Source: Crotalaria pallida (lineage: Eukaryota > Streptophyta > Magnoliopsida > Fabales > Fabaceae). From it: a stretch of DNA of 64,000 nt. This document shows, piece by piece, positions 39,643 to 53,755 of the stretch; positions within the stretch are counted from its first letter, which is position 1, and the number at the start of each line of letters is the position of its first letter. The notes under the pieces are model-generated. The model was not told where the DNA came from, searched no databases, and saw only the letters and a program-made list of their open reading frames with translations. Where the stretch lies: the NCBI GenBank assembly GCA_037953625.1, contig CM075653.1, positions 4,402,001 through 4,466,000 of the forward strand, written 5' to 3'. The position numbers and the translations under genes were made by a program.

Positions 39643-40078
39643 AATAATCCAGTCTTTAAAACGATTATCAAATAATTCTTAAATCTTTTTTCATGATACA
39701 ATGTACCACCTTAAAATTTTCAATTTGTTTTGTACAATAAAATTTTAAGAACGATTTGGTACCATTACTTTTTTATGGACGACATTGTATGATGAACAAA
39801 ATTTTCAAGGGGCCATTTTATGACTTTATTTTTATCAATGATCAAATAAATTAGATTAAACAAAAAAATTTAGGTACTAAATTGATTTATTGTACCTTTT
39901 TTATTATTATTTTAATGAATTACTACATAATACCCTTAATTGCCCTTTACTTTTACCTTTTAGCTGGGGGTGTATGATGCTCTATTGTTTACATGAGGGA
40001 CATTAAGCACCTTTCACTTATTTCATGTTATTTTGGCTATATTTGGTTCTCCATCTCATATTCTCAAACGCACGTACG

Positions 40079-40744
40079 TAGGGGTGGGAATTAGCCAGAC
40101 CGGCTTATGGAGGCGTATGACTTGGCTTACTTAAGACCTAGCTCGGCTCGACTCATTTAATAAAAAGGTCATGTTTAAGCTTTTTAAAAGCCTATATATC
40201 TAAATAAGCCGAACCCGAGCTTTATAAAAAGCCTATTAAGTTCATTGTGCTGACCTATTTAATTTTTTAAATATTAATATATTATACTTTATTAGTGATT
40301 TAAATTAAAAGTAAAAATTTAAATATTCTATATAATATTATAATTAAAAATAAAAATATAATTTATTTCCCTCTTTATTAAACCTAATCCTAATATATAA
40401 AAACCAAATCCTAATAATTTCACTCCCTTACATCAACAAATCCTAATACTTTTATTGATATATAGTTTGAGTTTTGATATTATTTACCGTTCACTTGATT
40501 ATATTTCTTTCACATAATTTGAGGTATGAAGCATTTCTATATTTGTACTTAAATGTAAGAATTTTATTGAATAATAGACTTTTAAACGGGCTTATGGGTC
40601 AGGCCAAACTTTGAAATAGACCGAATTTAGATTTCAAATTTAGCCTATGACGAGCTCATAGCCAGGTTTAGGTCTTAAATTTGAAAAACAAGTCAAATAT
40701 GTTTTTGTTAAAGCCTGATTCGACCTGACTCATTCACACCCCTG
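40079..40744. mobile_element. hAT-like element, unit 3 copy of 9747-10412
   Basis: Array copy. Confidence 0.6.
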
Positions 40745-40854
40745 CAGTTACGTATCGAGAGAAAGAGAGTGGTTGTTGAGTCGCGTGAGGATGAGATCGG
40801 GTTCTGGATGGTACTATTCTTATTGAATTTAGTATTTATGAACTGTTATATTTT

Positions 40855-41140
40855 GAGTGAAGGAACATTTTGGTCCCTCAAGTTTTTCGACATGGACACT
40901 TTAGTCTCTCAAGAAATTTAATTCATTTTTAGTCCCTCATGTTTTTCAAAAGTACCAATTTAGTCTCTCATGTTTTCTAAAAGTACCAATTTAGTCCCTC
41001 AACGAAGTGGCTAACGAAAATAGGACAGGGACTAAATTGATACTTTTGGAAAACTTTGGAGACTAAAAATGAATTAAATTTCTTGAGGGACTATAGTGTC
41101 CCTATCGAAAAACTTGAGGGATCAAAGTGTCCCTTCACTC
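40855..41140. mobile_element. Mutator-type MITE, unit 3 copy of 10523-10808
   Basis: Array copy with the same 9-bp duplication. Confidence 0.88.
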
Positions 41141-41275
41141 TTATATTTTTAATGGACAAGATAAAGGGAGCAGAAAGAAATGAGTCATTTTAGTAGTGGT
41201 GCATATTATATTACACAAGCACGCAGAGTTAATAAGACAATAAACTATAAAGTATAAATATAGATTGTTCATTTA

Positions 41276-41325
<50 letters not shown>

Positions 41326-41358
41326 TTGTTCGCCAAAAATAAAATAAATAAATATAGA

Positions 41359-42516
41359 CTAAAGATCTCCAATAATCCTTCTTGCACATTTGATAGCATC
41401 ATCCAGTATCTTTTTAGCATCATATTTGTATTCAAATCCTTTGTCACACAGTTTTGTTGAGGCCCACTTGATTTTCCTCTTCAGCCCATCGACTATGTAT
41501 CCGGAATATAATTATAAATAGCTTAATTCTTAAAGGAAGGAGACTTGAATTTGTGTATTCAATACACTATGAAAATTGCCCGTGCGACGCACGGGTCTTA
41601 AATTTTGCTATCCTTTCCTTTTTTTTAAAGGGCTTTCCATTAGTTCAAACATTAAACATTAATTTTATTTACATGTGATTGAATAAAATGAAATGATAAA
41701 TTGAAAGGAAGGCTTTCATGATAAACATATTATAAAAAAAGAAATATTGAGAAGAAATATTGTGCTAAAGATCAACACAATATTGAAAAGAAATATTATT
41801 ATACACACGTTTACAGTTATTTGAGCATTAAAAGAATAATCCAGAATTGGATAAAAATGCCAACAGCTTGCATGTTACAACTTACAACAACTTTTGTGAG
41901 GCAACTTGAAGCATTTTGATACCAAAAAAATAATAATAATAATAATTGAAATCATCAAGGTAATATGTTTAATCAAAAATTTAAATGATAAATTGGAAAG
42001 AAGACTTTCATGATCAACATATTATAAAAAAAATAAATATTGAGAAGAAATATTGTGTTGAAGATCAACACAATATTGAAAAGAATTTAATTTACTTCTT
42101 CACATTCTTTGATCTTCTTTTGTGCACCATCAAGTCTTAAGTACATGTATTAAGAAATGTTTGAGCAAAATTCAAACACTTAAAAATACCAAAAAAAAAT
42201 GAAAAAGCTTTCTAGCTACCAATTAAAAAAAAATAATACTAACTGTTCATCTGCTTAATGTTTATGACAAATAAGGAAATAAAATATACTTAATAAAGAA
42301 ATAATTTCAGTTGAAATGAAGGCTTTCCACCAATTTAAAAAATAAAAAATAAAAAAAATATTAACTGTTCATATGCTCAAACAACCAAGGTTTCCTTCTT
42401 TATACGTTTTTTTTTTGCAAGTGGCATTTTGATACCAAAAATAAAAAAAAATTTCCCATTGAAAGACGAAAGGCCGGTAACAAATAAACTTTAAATAGAA
42501 AACAAAATGACCAAGC

Positions 42517-42558
<42 letters not shown>

Positions 42559-44643
42559 GATTGTAGAGGCCTAGAGGGGCAGGAAATGTACGATGGTGCA
42601 CATAGTAGCTTTGATAAAATAAAAAATTTGCATAATAATCTGATGGACTACCTTGTAAGTTTGGTCACCAAAGAAGTGAATTTCATTGAAATCATCAAGG
42701 TAATATGTTTAAACAAAAATTTAAATGATAAATTGAAAGGAAGGCTTTCATGATCAACATATTATAAAAAAAGAAATATTGAGAAGAAATATTGTGTTAA
42801 AGATCAACGCAATATTGAAAAGAATTTCACTTACTTCTTCACATTCTTTGATATTCTTTTGTGCACCATCAAGTTTCAAGTCTCTGTATTAAGAAATGTT
42901 TGAGCAAAATTCAAACACTTAAAAATACCAAAAAAAAAAAAATGGAAAAAATACTAAATGAAAGGAAGGCTTTCTACCAATTAAAAAAAAAATTACTAAC
43001 TGTTCATATGCTTAATGTAACCTTGTCACTTTTCAAGCTTTCCATTACTATCAATTGTAAGCGGTCAGAATAGCATTTGTTGCATCGCACATTGAAAGGA
43101 AATAATGAAAAATACTAACTGTTTCAATTGTAAGCAGTCATAAAATGAAAGGAAAATGAAAAGATTAAAAATATATGGACGGATGTGATTTACTTGCAAT
43201 GGATGGTTAGGATTAGAATGAAATTTATGAGGGATATGAACGGATGTGATTTATTTGCAATGGATGACTAGGATTAGAAACAAATTTGGAGGGAAAACCT
43301 ATCATGGAGGGAAAGTAAAAAATACCCCTCAACTTCAACTATTTTAATATATGTCGATAACCACATTCAAATTATTGAACTTACGTATACTAGAAAGGTC
43401 AAAAACAAAGAAGCAAAACTAAACCAAAACAGCCACCAGGGGGTAAGAAATCCCATCTAAATACTTGAAATAACTAAGCTAGACTAACAAGTACCAACTA
43501 AGTTATTAGAAATTTTTCTAAAAATAAGCTTTTCTTTTTTTCCTGTTTACAATACAAAAAATTATTAAAAAAGCTCTTAATCTTTTTATAAGCAAATAAG
43601 CTCTTAATTAGTACTCCTTCCACTTTAAATATAAAATCTTTTTGAGAATTTTTTTGATCTTATTTGTAAGATCCTATTTTAATTTTCAATAATATTTAAT
43701 TTTTTTTCCAGAAGCTAGCATCCCTATTAAGTCATCATTTTTTTTTAAATTCTAATAACAATTAAAAGAATAATTTTAAAAAAATATATTAGTAAACGTT
43801 TATATTTCTAATGCTACTAACAAAAATTACTTACTTTTTTGGTGGACGAAATAAATTTCTCCAAAAACAAATTTACATTTAGTTTCAGAGGGAGTAATGT
43901 ATATGAGTTAGGTATATCTGTGTTTTAATTAATGTGTTAGTTGCACTTTTGATTTCTCGATTTACTTGATTTGGCGAATCTAATAAATATGAAGGTGACT
44001 AAATTCAGTTAAGCATAGAGGTGACTAAATCTAGTGAATATAAAGGTGACCAAAACAAGTAATTTAAAGGACCAAAAGTGCAATTAAGCATTTTTATATG
44101 TTTTTCTTATAAAAAACTCTTAATTAATTTGGCATATGCCCCTACAAACATACAAAAGAAAAGATAACAAGGATAAAAAGTCTCAAGAATATACAAGTAG
44201 ATCAAGCCTGAAATCTTCTATAAAAAGAAAATGTTCCAAATAACAAACAGCTACTTACTCTTCCTTTATATATTGAATTCAGGGTAATGTTGAGCATAAT
44301 GAGCAGCAATCTCTTCTGATGAGATATAAGAACTTGCACACAAAAATCTTCCGCTGATTGAGGCATTTTCTATGCAGAAAATATGAGCTTCACATACATC
44401 ATCAACGTGTACAATAGGAACCTTACCTAGCAATTCCTCCATAAATCTAAGTGATTTGTACCCAAATGCATTTTCTGTGAGCTGTGAGATAAGAATTCCC
44501 ACACTACCTGGTGTGAAAGATAGAAGGGTGTCCCCACCCACAAGCCCACAAGAGAGTGTTACCACCTCCAATCCCCCGCCATTTTCATTGTTACCATAGC
44601 TCAATATATATTTCTCTGTTGATGTCTTTGAATAAGTGTAGTC
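41359..44643 (-). pseudogene. DFR/ANR-like reductase remnant, unit 3
   Basis: Array copy: terminal exon 41359-41500, upstream exon 44259-44643, with the same lesions. The next gene upstream on the same strand is truncated midasin copy 4 (stop at 46059). Confidence 0.82.
43614..43894. mobile_element. Stowaway-like MITE, unit 3 copy of 13281-13561
   Basis: Array copy. Confidence 0.6.
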
Positions 44644-45071
44644 CTTAAAAAAAACAATCATAATAAAATCAAAGATTTGAGTATATTAAATAAAAGGTAT
44701 AAGGAATGAAACAAAATAAAAATGAATATCACTGATCTGTATATATATAAGTAAAGGAGATTACACATTAATATACAATGTGGTAATAAAAACTAGATAA
44801 AAATGAAAAGTTATATACTTCCAAAATATTTTAACAAGAAGTTATCAATATATATGTGAAATTTAAACTAAAAAGGAGTAAAGCGTCAATTTGGTCTCTG
44901 AGATTGGCATTGTCGGTCAAACTGGTCCTTGACATTAGATAGCATCAATTAAGTCCCCAACTTTCCAAAATTTGAGTGAATTTAATTTTTTTAACAACAA
45001 TGTAATTTGTTGGTGATGAGGGACCAAAGTGACTTATACTTTGCGATATTATGGATCGAGTATAATTTTTT

Positions 45072-45325
45072 GAGTGAAGTGTCATTTTGGTTCCTCATAT
45101 GTTTTTTAGATGGAACACGTTACTCCCTCAAAATGGAGAAATTCACTTAGTCCCTGAAAATTTTTTATGGCACACTTAATTTCCCTCAATCCACTCCGCC
45201 AATTGCCTCAACTGCGGGCTTAAGTGTCCCATAAAAAATCTTTAGGGACTAAATGTGAATTTTCACATTTTGAGGAACTAAAGAGACCCATATAAAAAAC
45301 ATGATGGACCAAAGATACTTTACTC
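45072..45325. mobile_element. Nested Mutator-type MITE, unit 3 copy of 14739-14992
   Basis: Array copy with the same 9-bp duplication. Confidence 0.85.
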
Positions 45326-45853
45326 TAATTTTTTTAACTTCAAGGACCAAGTTGGTGAGTAATGTCAATTTATGGGACCTAATCACGTTTTATTTTATTT
45401 TGTAAATTATATTTTATGTATTAATAATGCATAAATATGTTAAACTAATGTTCAAATTTAACTCCACAGTTATTTGTATTGAATATATTTGCTTTTCGTT
45501 TTACAAATATACTCAAAATACAATAATATAAATTTTATATAAAAAAATAAGGTGCAGTGACAATATTTAAATACTTTTTTTTATCATATTCATAATACTT
45601 ATGTGCATATTCATATTCATAATACTTTTTTTATATATTATATAGAAGAATTATTTGTTCTATAAATGAGTTATTTTATATTTTTAGAAAATATTCTTCA
45701 TTAAATATGGGTTAAATAATGACAAAATATTTATTTTTCATCTACTATTCCAAACATCTTCTTTGAAGGTTCAATTATTATTATTAAGGATTTTCTTAAT
45801 CTCAAAGTAGTTATTATTTCGTGAAAATAGTACATCTAATAAATAAAGGGTCT

Positions 45854-46017
45854 TGCTAACAAGTGCCCTTAGGGCACTTGTTAAGCTTTCTAGAAGTAGA
45901 AAAAACATCACAAGTCCCAAGTCTTTCTTCTCTCGTAAACTTAAAAAACTTCAACTTTCAATACTTATAAACCATATTTAGCTTCTTAACAAGTGCCCTA
46001 AGGGGCACTTGTTAGCA
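45854..46017. mobile_element. Palindromic-TIR MITE, unit 3 copy of 15521-15684
   Basis: Array copy, 43 bp from the unit 3/4 junction. Confidence 0.75.
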
Positions 46018-46058
46018 TTTTCCATAAATAAGTTAAAAAGACTTATACTTTTATTTTT

Positions 46059-49000
46059 TCAAAAGACCGCAAATACATCAATAGCCTGACATACAAGACA
46101 ACAGCCACACATGAACTAACTCTACAAAATAGATGATAAGAATAGCAAGGGGAAGAAAAATAAACCAAAAAATCAGACCTCTTTATACACACAATAACAT
46201 TGGTATTCTGATACGCTACCAGCAAAGCAAAAACCTAAACCTGCAATCCTTTTGCACCATTTAAGGAGATCCCTGCCATCAAGAACCAAAGTCACATCAA
46301 TTAAAAAAAATTATAAAATAAGCACAGGCAGAATATAATCACTTTAATACCTTAACGAGAACCTGCTTGGACAATAGACAGAAGCAGAACTTCCTGGGAT
46401 AAAACCCGCAATTTGAAGCATGGAAATAGAGTTAACCCTTTCAAAGGTTTCTGCCAAAAAAAATAGCTAATTTATAGCGAGATACTAAGGAATGGGATTG
46501 TATTCAATAAGTGTGAAACTACATGATAACTAAATATCATATCAATACCTATGAGTTTGCCAGCAAGAAGCTCCATATCGGGATACCTCACTTTGACTAT
46601 CTCCTGTAAGTCTTTATTATCTGGTGGCTGTATCATCACTCTTCTCCAAAGGACGCTAAGTGAATCTTGACCTTCCAGTACAATAAAAGTCAGCATCTAG
46701 TTTATATTCAGAAAAAGAGAATAATAGATTTTTCTTTCAACAATAATATTTATAATGGAATTTTTATACATATAAAATATTTATTAGATATTTGACTGGG
46801 TTTAAAAAAAATATTAACGATTTTACACTATCATGTCAATGATTTCATTCAGATCTGGGGAACAATCTCAATAGATTATGGGAGGATTTGTGGTTGGGAG
46901 TCACTCTCTCTATTTCCTATTATCACATTGATCATATATCCTCTTTGCATCACTAAAACACGTAGTTTTCTCTCAAATTCATCCATTTCATGGAGTTTTC
47001 ACATTTTTTTTTTGTAACATTATAAGGATTTAAGTATTTCTCCAAATTCTTTCATTTCATGGAATTTTTACTGTTTTTTGTTAACCTTCTCTCATGTATC
47101 AGATCAATACATGAAAGAGCTATTCACATGATATTTTATTATGCATATTGATCTGTATACTATTAACATATAAATTATAACTAAAACAAAATCACAAAAA
47201 AAAAATAAAAAATAAATAGAAAATTGAAAGGGTAATGGTTTTACCTGCACACTCAGATGTGTCAAACTTGGAAACAGCAATAGTTGAAAAAATTCTAAAA
47301 CTTTCCGACACCCTTATAACCTGAAAAATATGTAATTCTTCAACAATTAATGAACAGTACAGAGGAATAGACAGGCAAATAGACATAAAATCGATTCATC
47401 TAGCACTAAGTTAGGTGTGCATCAGTGCATAACTTTCCCAAAGAAAATGTATATCATATGATCTCTGATTAACGGGAACATAGAAGAAACCAAAGGATTC
47501 AGCTATTGAGAGTTTCAGACCTATCAACCCTACTCAATGTTTACTTTTTCTTCTTTCTTCCAAAGAAAAGAAGAAATACAACAGCTCATGAACAAATTGT
47601 GTTGTGTTATGAAGCAGTTTGATGCATTTGAACAAGACTACAGGATATAATTTTTAACAGAGATTGCCACCTCTGACTTTTTTGGTGGAAATTGCTAATA
47701 TGCATGAAAATGCAGGCCCACTCAAACAATGTACTTTTAGATTCAGTCTTGTTATTGTGCTAAAGCCTTTTACAATGTATCACGAGAAACAACTCCAAAT
47801 TGAACAACAAATGCCAAGGTTTGATACACCCTATAAGCAAATTATTTCATGAATATTGCCACCACGTAAAGTTAAAATAAACAGCTACAAATTTCCAAAT
47901 AATAGCTGCACATTAAACATCAGAAGAATGATCAATGTTAAGTATGCGTATCGGCAAATTGTCATTTGTATTAAGTCTATTTACTACCAGCATCAGCAAT
48001 ATTTATAAGATCTCATACTACTACATATACGGCAAATACCTAAATTTCAAAATATGAAGTTTTACATCAAGTTTGATCAAGGCCACAAAACCTAATATCA
48101 ATAATATATATATACACACACACAAAATGTGCCTCCAAGCATGTGGCTTTTTTTCCAAAAAACTATTCGGCTAGACATCTACCTGGTTGCTTCATGCTCA
48201 AAGGATTTCCTTTCTAAAACTTCTTTATTTTCCATCATCACAAAAAGAACATGTTCTAAGATATGATTGGATACCATAGATTGCATCAACCATACTTAAG
48301 TTTCCCTAGAAAATTGTTGGTGTACTTTACCATGGTTGCTAATTCCATTTATAGATAAGGGCTTCAAAATAACCAGATTGAACATGACTATTTATTAATT
48401 GAATTAACCAGAAATTTTTAACAAGTATACAAGTATATTAACATTTAGCCAGGTAACTGACCTTAAGTTTGCTTAATGTGATATTTATACTACTTGTGTG
48501 AATAGAGTGCATATTGGAATCTATCCCACAAGAAGCATAAAAAATTAAGAAAACTTAGCGAAAACTTTTTGTTACTTGTTCATCACAAAGAAAATACTTT
48601 CTTATTGAATAATCTGCTTGGTGCACGCAAGTTACCCTTTCACCTTGGAGCAGTATCTCAATACATTGTAAAGTTTTGAGTAATACATAGGCTACAATTT
48701 TATCAGTCTGTCGTTTATGCAATCCTTTATTATATTTGGTTGGAGAGACATGCTTGTATTTCAAGCTGGCTACACACCCATCTATTTTTTATGGGATATA
48801 ATTGTAATTAACACTTCACTTTGCAGCTCTATTCATAACATATGGTTGTTTCAAGGGAGTTTCTTCACTAATATCTAAAGAAATTGGACTGCTTTGTTGC
48901 ATTTTAGTTTTGTCATATCTAACCTAATTTCGATTTTCTATTTGAGTGTATTCATCATCCTCCTAGGGTATTTAACATCCCTTCTTTCGTTCTACTCGTA

Positions 49001-52000
49001 TCCTTTTTTATCTAAAAAATGGACTGCAATTTCACAAGATAATCAGCTCTCTCTTAAAAATCATTAATCAAATGCACCACTATCCAACAATATAAATAGA
49101 ACATTTTTGCATGGACAATACCCATAAACATAAATAGTTACCACATAGTACAACGGAAACAAATAACCTAAACATCCAACACTTTGGCAAAACTTTGAAA
49201 AAGATGGTCATTCTTTGAGGAACATGTCAAATTGTAAAAGAGATACACATCTAATACGTCCATCTACTAGAGTAGCAAAAGCAATATAATCTGAACTCTA
49301 TGGTAACCAACACACTTCTAACACAAGCAGCAAATGAATCAATTACAGTTCAAGAAAAGAAGCAAAGTGGTGAGGAAGAAATCACCTCCCCGTGTCCAGT
49401 TTCAAAAGAACCAGACCCTTCCAATAAAGATATTAAAATGGAGTGTACATCCGATGGTGCCTTATTGATATCCTCAAAAACAATCCAAAAACCATTCTGC
49501 ACAGCCTGTGATAAAGGCAGTACACAAAAATGAAATAAGAAGCTTTCTTGCAAAGTTGTATAGACACAGATATCAAAACATCTTTATGTACATGTTGATT
49601 TGATATTATAGCAACAATTAAAATAAAACCTGGGTAAGTGAACCAGGCTGCCATCTAAACTCCCCGGGCCTATCTGTACAGACATAACTTCCAACTAATG
49701 TTCTACCATCAATTTGATCGTCCATTTGGATAGATAGAACTGCAAAAGAAAATAGAGCATAAACAATTATTAATGTAAAAAATTCATAAAGAAGAAATTT
49801 ATTGCAATGAAGCATGTACCAACCCAAAAACCAAAAAAAATAAAAACATTGAAAGCATACCTTGGTTTCCACTATCCTGAGCCAGCTTCGCAATGAGAGC
49901 AGATTTTCCAGAACCAGAGGGACCATACAAAAGAACGGGCCACTTCTGACTCACTGCCAATAGAACTCTCTCATAACTTTTCTTCAATGTTGATGTCAAT
50001 ATGAATGTATTACTTACTGATATGTCATCCCTAAAATTACAGAAGATATAAAAACTTCATTAAGTAGTGATCCAAATGGTATATGGAGTATCAGTAAGAG
50101 TGTTAAGTTAACCAAAGGAAAGATAAAAAGTAGTATTTAAGAAAGTTCAGGCTCTATAGGTGCAAGTAAATGAATTGTATTGAAGTTAAAATGTAAATAA
50201 AATTATAATAGCAGAAAAATAAACGTCACCTTGTGGTAAGCCTTTGGCTCCTAACAGGTGGCTGCAAGTCATGAAGCTCTGATGAGCTAACAGACTGATA
50301 ATTAAATCCAAAGGATTTTAAACAGTTCTCTTGACTGAAATCCATGCTTCTATGTGGAGAACCAGCCACATGGTCTGCCTCTGCTATTGGTTCAACAAAC
50401 CAACTAGTTTTCTCTAGTGACGTATCCCGACAAAACTCTTCCCACCTGAATATGACAAGTTGAAGATTGTAGCTAAACATTGTACCACATCTTAAGTACA
50501 ACAAGCAGCTGAAAAGATGTAAACAATATAATACTGACCTCCATAGACATTCAAATGCTTCCTCAGCACCAATGATATTCATCAAGCTTTCCGTGGCTCC
50601 GTAACCTAATTTGAGCACAACTCTTAATATCTGCACTCCACACCATAACAAGTCTGGCTTCCTGTGTGGCTCTTTTACGAGATCCAGAAAACAAGACCAG
50701 TCCCAAAGCTTTGAGAAAATTTCAGGTTCGATTAGAAGGAGTCGGTATGATATGCGGGCAACATCCAGTTCATGGATCTCCTCAACCTGTAAAAAGAAAA
50801 TGACAGACAACACTTGGTAATGCCCACCAGTCTTAAAATTATTTCCCAAAAAAAAATCATTACAACAGTTGTACACTGACCAAGGTAACTTGTTTCAATG
50901 AAAATCTTTGAAATGGAGCGGGAGCATAATCAAAATAGCTTAGTACCGAACTGCACCAAACAGCAAATACAATCACAATGTATATAAAAAAAACTACAAA
51001 AGGTCAGCTCTCCATGAATTCATCCATCACCAACCTCAAGAGAAAAGGACACATGTCAAGAGCATGAGAGAAGGCACAACAAGCAAGCTCATGAAGATCG
51101 AGTCCCCTTCCCCGTTGAGTATAGAACTCTATGGCATTCACAACTTGATCATCCATTGAAATAGAGGTAGCAGCATAAGTATTGGACCTCAAATTCGGTA
51201 CAAGACGAAGTAAAGCAACAGCCTTATCTACAAAAATTCGAGCCACTGGACGGAAACATCCGATCAATGGAATTGTATAAGAGGGGTTCAGAAACACCCC
51301 TATTAACTCATTGACTACTTCATCTTCTGTAACCAAGCTTCCCTGCAATGCAAACAAGTAAATGTAAATCAATCAATGCTAATTTAAATAATCCATTCTA
51401 TTTTATAATTACTTGAACAAATTGCTACTTGAACTCTCAGAAACTAACTGAGATTGAAGATTGAAGGTTGATAGGCTTCGACTATCTATAGGAATTACAA
51501 GGGATTTGAAGAATTGAAGATACATGCTTGATTGCAAGTTACTCCCTCTAGTCCTTATTATAAAGCACCATTTTGAAGGACTTCCATGATCTTCTTATAC
51601 GGCATTTTACATTCCCTATAAAGCATTCCATTTTTTCCTCTTATTTGCCCTTATTAAAAGGCTTTGACTATCTATACTTTTTTTATTGTTCGGATTGTTC
51701 ATTAATGCCGTGAACTTTCCAAAGAGATTTGAGAGGGTAAAATTGCAATGGTAGATAAGAAAATTAACTACTCTCACTGCTGATTAAAAATGACTGACAA
51801 TAAGCACCAAAGGTAGTAACTTACTTACAAGTAATAGGCTAACTAACAAACTAACCGCAAAAACGCATGAGCGGTGGGACTACGGTTATGTCAATTGATC
51901 AGTAGCAGTTATTCAGTTAGCATAGCAATTACAAATATACCCCTCCGAAAGCAGTGCCTTGTTGGCTAGTGAATCGAATTGAGGGAAATACAGAAGCATA

Positions 52001-52343
52001 TGTAATGTAGTTTAAGCTTTTTATATATATATAGTTATTTTACAAACTCAATACACATAATTATACTGTGTTACAAACTATGCTCTTGTTGTTCACTATA
52101 ATCAAAATATCTGAAATTCTGAAATCAATCATTTAATCATTTCTTAAACCGCCAACTAGCGTTATGGCAGTTGGGAAGTGTAACAGTTAATCAGTTAACA
52201 TAGCTAAATTACAAATATAACCCCTATGAAAGGTGTACCTTGTTAGCTAGCGAATCGAATTGAGGGAAAGAACGAAGCTTTGGGCAAGAATGAAGGAACC
52301 TCGTAAGCGAAGAATGAAGGCTGAAACTGCCGTCAATCGCCAT
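46059..52343 (-). pseudogene. MDN1: Midasin 5' gene fragment, copy 4
   Basis: Same structure, shifted by +15167 from copy 3: ATG at 52343, TGA at 46059-46061. Unlike copies 1-3, the DNA upstream of its promoter (beyond 53755) is unique rather than segment B. If that flank is ancestral, this copy carries the original distal upstream region while copy 1 carries the original 3' gene body. Confidence 0.9.
51542..51816. mobile_element. Stowaway-like MITE, unit 4 copy of 6043-6317
   Basis: Array copy; in intron 1 of midasin fragment 4. Confidence 0.65.
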
Positions 52344-52530
52344 GTCTCTCTCTCTCTGAAACAAACTCAAATGAAGGTATTATAATAATAACAATAATAA
52401 TAAATAAAAATGAAAAAGGACTGTGAGAAAAAGAAGAGAGATTGAAGAGATGGAGGCGTTGAAAGAGAAGAGGAAGAGGAAGATGGAGAGAACGCTGTGT
52501 AACTCCGCAAAACAAATGCCGAGTGAGAGA

Positions 52531-52543
52531 GGGTTTAGGGTTT
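52531..52543 (-). promoter_or_regulatory. Telo-box, midasin copy 4
   Basis: Identical to the element at 7032-7044, 188 bp upstream of the ATG at 52343. Confidence 0.55.
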
Positions 52544-52627
52544 AAGCTACTTCTAATTTATGGATTTTTTTTTTTAAGCAAAGGTGAAAGGTCAGTTATA
52601 AATCTACTTCCTCAAAATTTATAAATA

Positions 52628-52828
52628 CTTCCTCCGTTTTTAATTATAACGCTATTTTGAAATTTTTTCGTTTCATATTTCAATACAATTTTATTTATAT
52701 TTTCTCACAAAAACGTAGACCACAATGATTAGATGTAAGGGTAATTTTGGAAAAAATCACAAGAGAATCTTATATTTAGGACCAAACTTTTTTACCCAAG
52801 AGAACCTTATAATTAGGGACGGAGGGAG
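52628..52828. mobile_element. Stowaway-like MITE, unit 4 copy of 7129-7329
   Basis: Array copy, with the same 1-nt indel state as units 2 and 3. Confidence 0.75.
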
Positions 52829-52923
52829 TATTATATAATATATTTAGTCTTTCAATGTTTTTGATTATTAATTTGATTCTTAAGATTTTCTGACATACCT
52901 ACTTGATCCCTCTTATTTTAATA

Positions 52924-53218
52924 CTCCCTCCGGTCCTATATATAGGACATATTTTAGAAGCAATCTTTGGTCCTATATATAAGACATTTTGTATTTTCTA
53001 TGCATCATTTATTGCTTTTTCTCTTTTTTGCCCTTATTAAATGCTTTGACTATTTATGTGTTTTTTGTTGTTCATTAATGAGTGTGAATTTTTCAAGACA
53101 AGTTGCGAGGGTAAAATTGTAATGTTACAATATATTCTCATAGAATTCATAAAACTAACTACTTTTCTTGGTCCGAGGAATATGGTTAAGTATATCCTAT
53201 ATATAGGACCGGAGGGAG
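52924..53218. mobile_element. Stowaway MITE, unit 4 copy of 7425-7719
   Basis: Array copy with the same perfect TIR and TA flanks. Confidence 0.88.
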
Positions 53219-53755
53219 TAACTAGGAAAACTGCTCGTGCGATGCACAGGTCTTAAATTTTGCTATCCTTTATTTTTTTGAAGGGCTTTCCATTTGTTAA
53301 AACATTAAACATTAATTTTATTTACATGTGAATTTTTTTAGCGGACAATAAATCTATCATTTTTTGGAATTATATTTTATATGGTATTTTTTTTTAATTA
53401 TTACAAATTTACATTGAAATTTATTTTTTTATGATCAGACAAATTTATGTAATCAAATCGGAATACAATACTTATAATTAGATAAAATGCGATAAAGATT
53501 TTGAAAAATATTTATAATATGTGAAATAATCATGTATACTATAAAAATAGTTATGAATAACTGTTATTATTTTTTTCGTGTTTTTTTGGTGGGACAATTA
53601 TATAATATAAAATTGGTATAATATATAATACACAAACTTCTATCTATATATTAAGCAAAATGTAAACATTTAAATATGTCTTTTGTCACATACTTATCAT
53701 TATCAAGGAAAAACCATAGTTATTTGACACATGTTGAAGTGAAAAAATACATTTA

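Larger units (their letters stand above)
30894..46060. repeat. Array unit 3 (A3+B3)
   Basis: Third copy, with the same junction sequence as unit 2. It carries an A-to-G difference near 37616 and a different (TA)n tract near 42518 that makes it 1 bp longer than unit 2. Confidence 0.95.
561..53755. repeat. Tandem array of a ~15.17-kb unit (3 full copies + 1 partial)
   Basis: The same sequence recurs in direct orientation at spacings of 15167, 15166 and 15167 bp, judged from identical landmarks (561, 15728, 30894, 46061). Each full unit is segment A (561-8257 in unit 1, midasin 5' half) plus segment B (8258-15727, reductase remnant and transposons). The last unit contains only A. I noticed only a few differences: poly-A length near 1697, two 1-nt indels near 7209 and 7262, one substitution near 37616, two substitutions near 53267-53287, a shorter T run near 53570, and the (TA)n tract near 12190/42518. 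The array is therefore very recent, kept homogeneous by exchange, or an assembly product. Confidence 0.97.
46061..53755. repeat. Array unit 4, segment A only
   Basis: Fourth copy. Identity with units 1-3 stops after ACATTTA at 53755; units 1-3 continue with CTAGATAAA (8258 in unit 1) while this copy continues with unique TAATGACC. Near its right end it differs from units 1-3 by two substitutions (53267-53287) and a shorter T run. B is absent. Confidence 0.95.

Noticed and set aside
561..53755. CRISPR array or satellite DNA as an explanation of the periodicity
   Set aside because: The period is 15 kb and the unit contains spliced gene exons and dispersed transposons, so it is a segmental tandem duplication.
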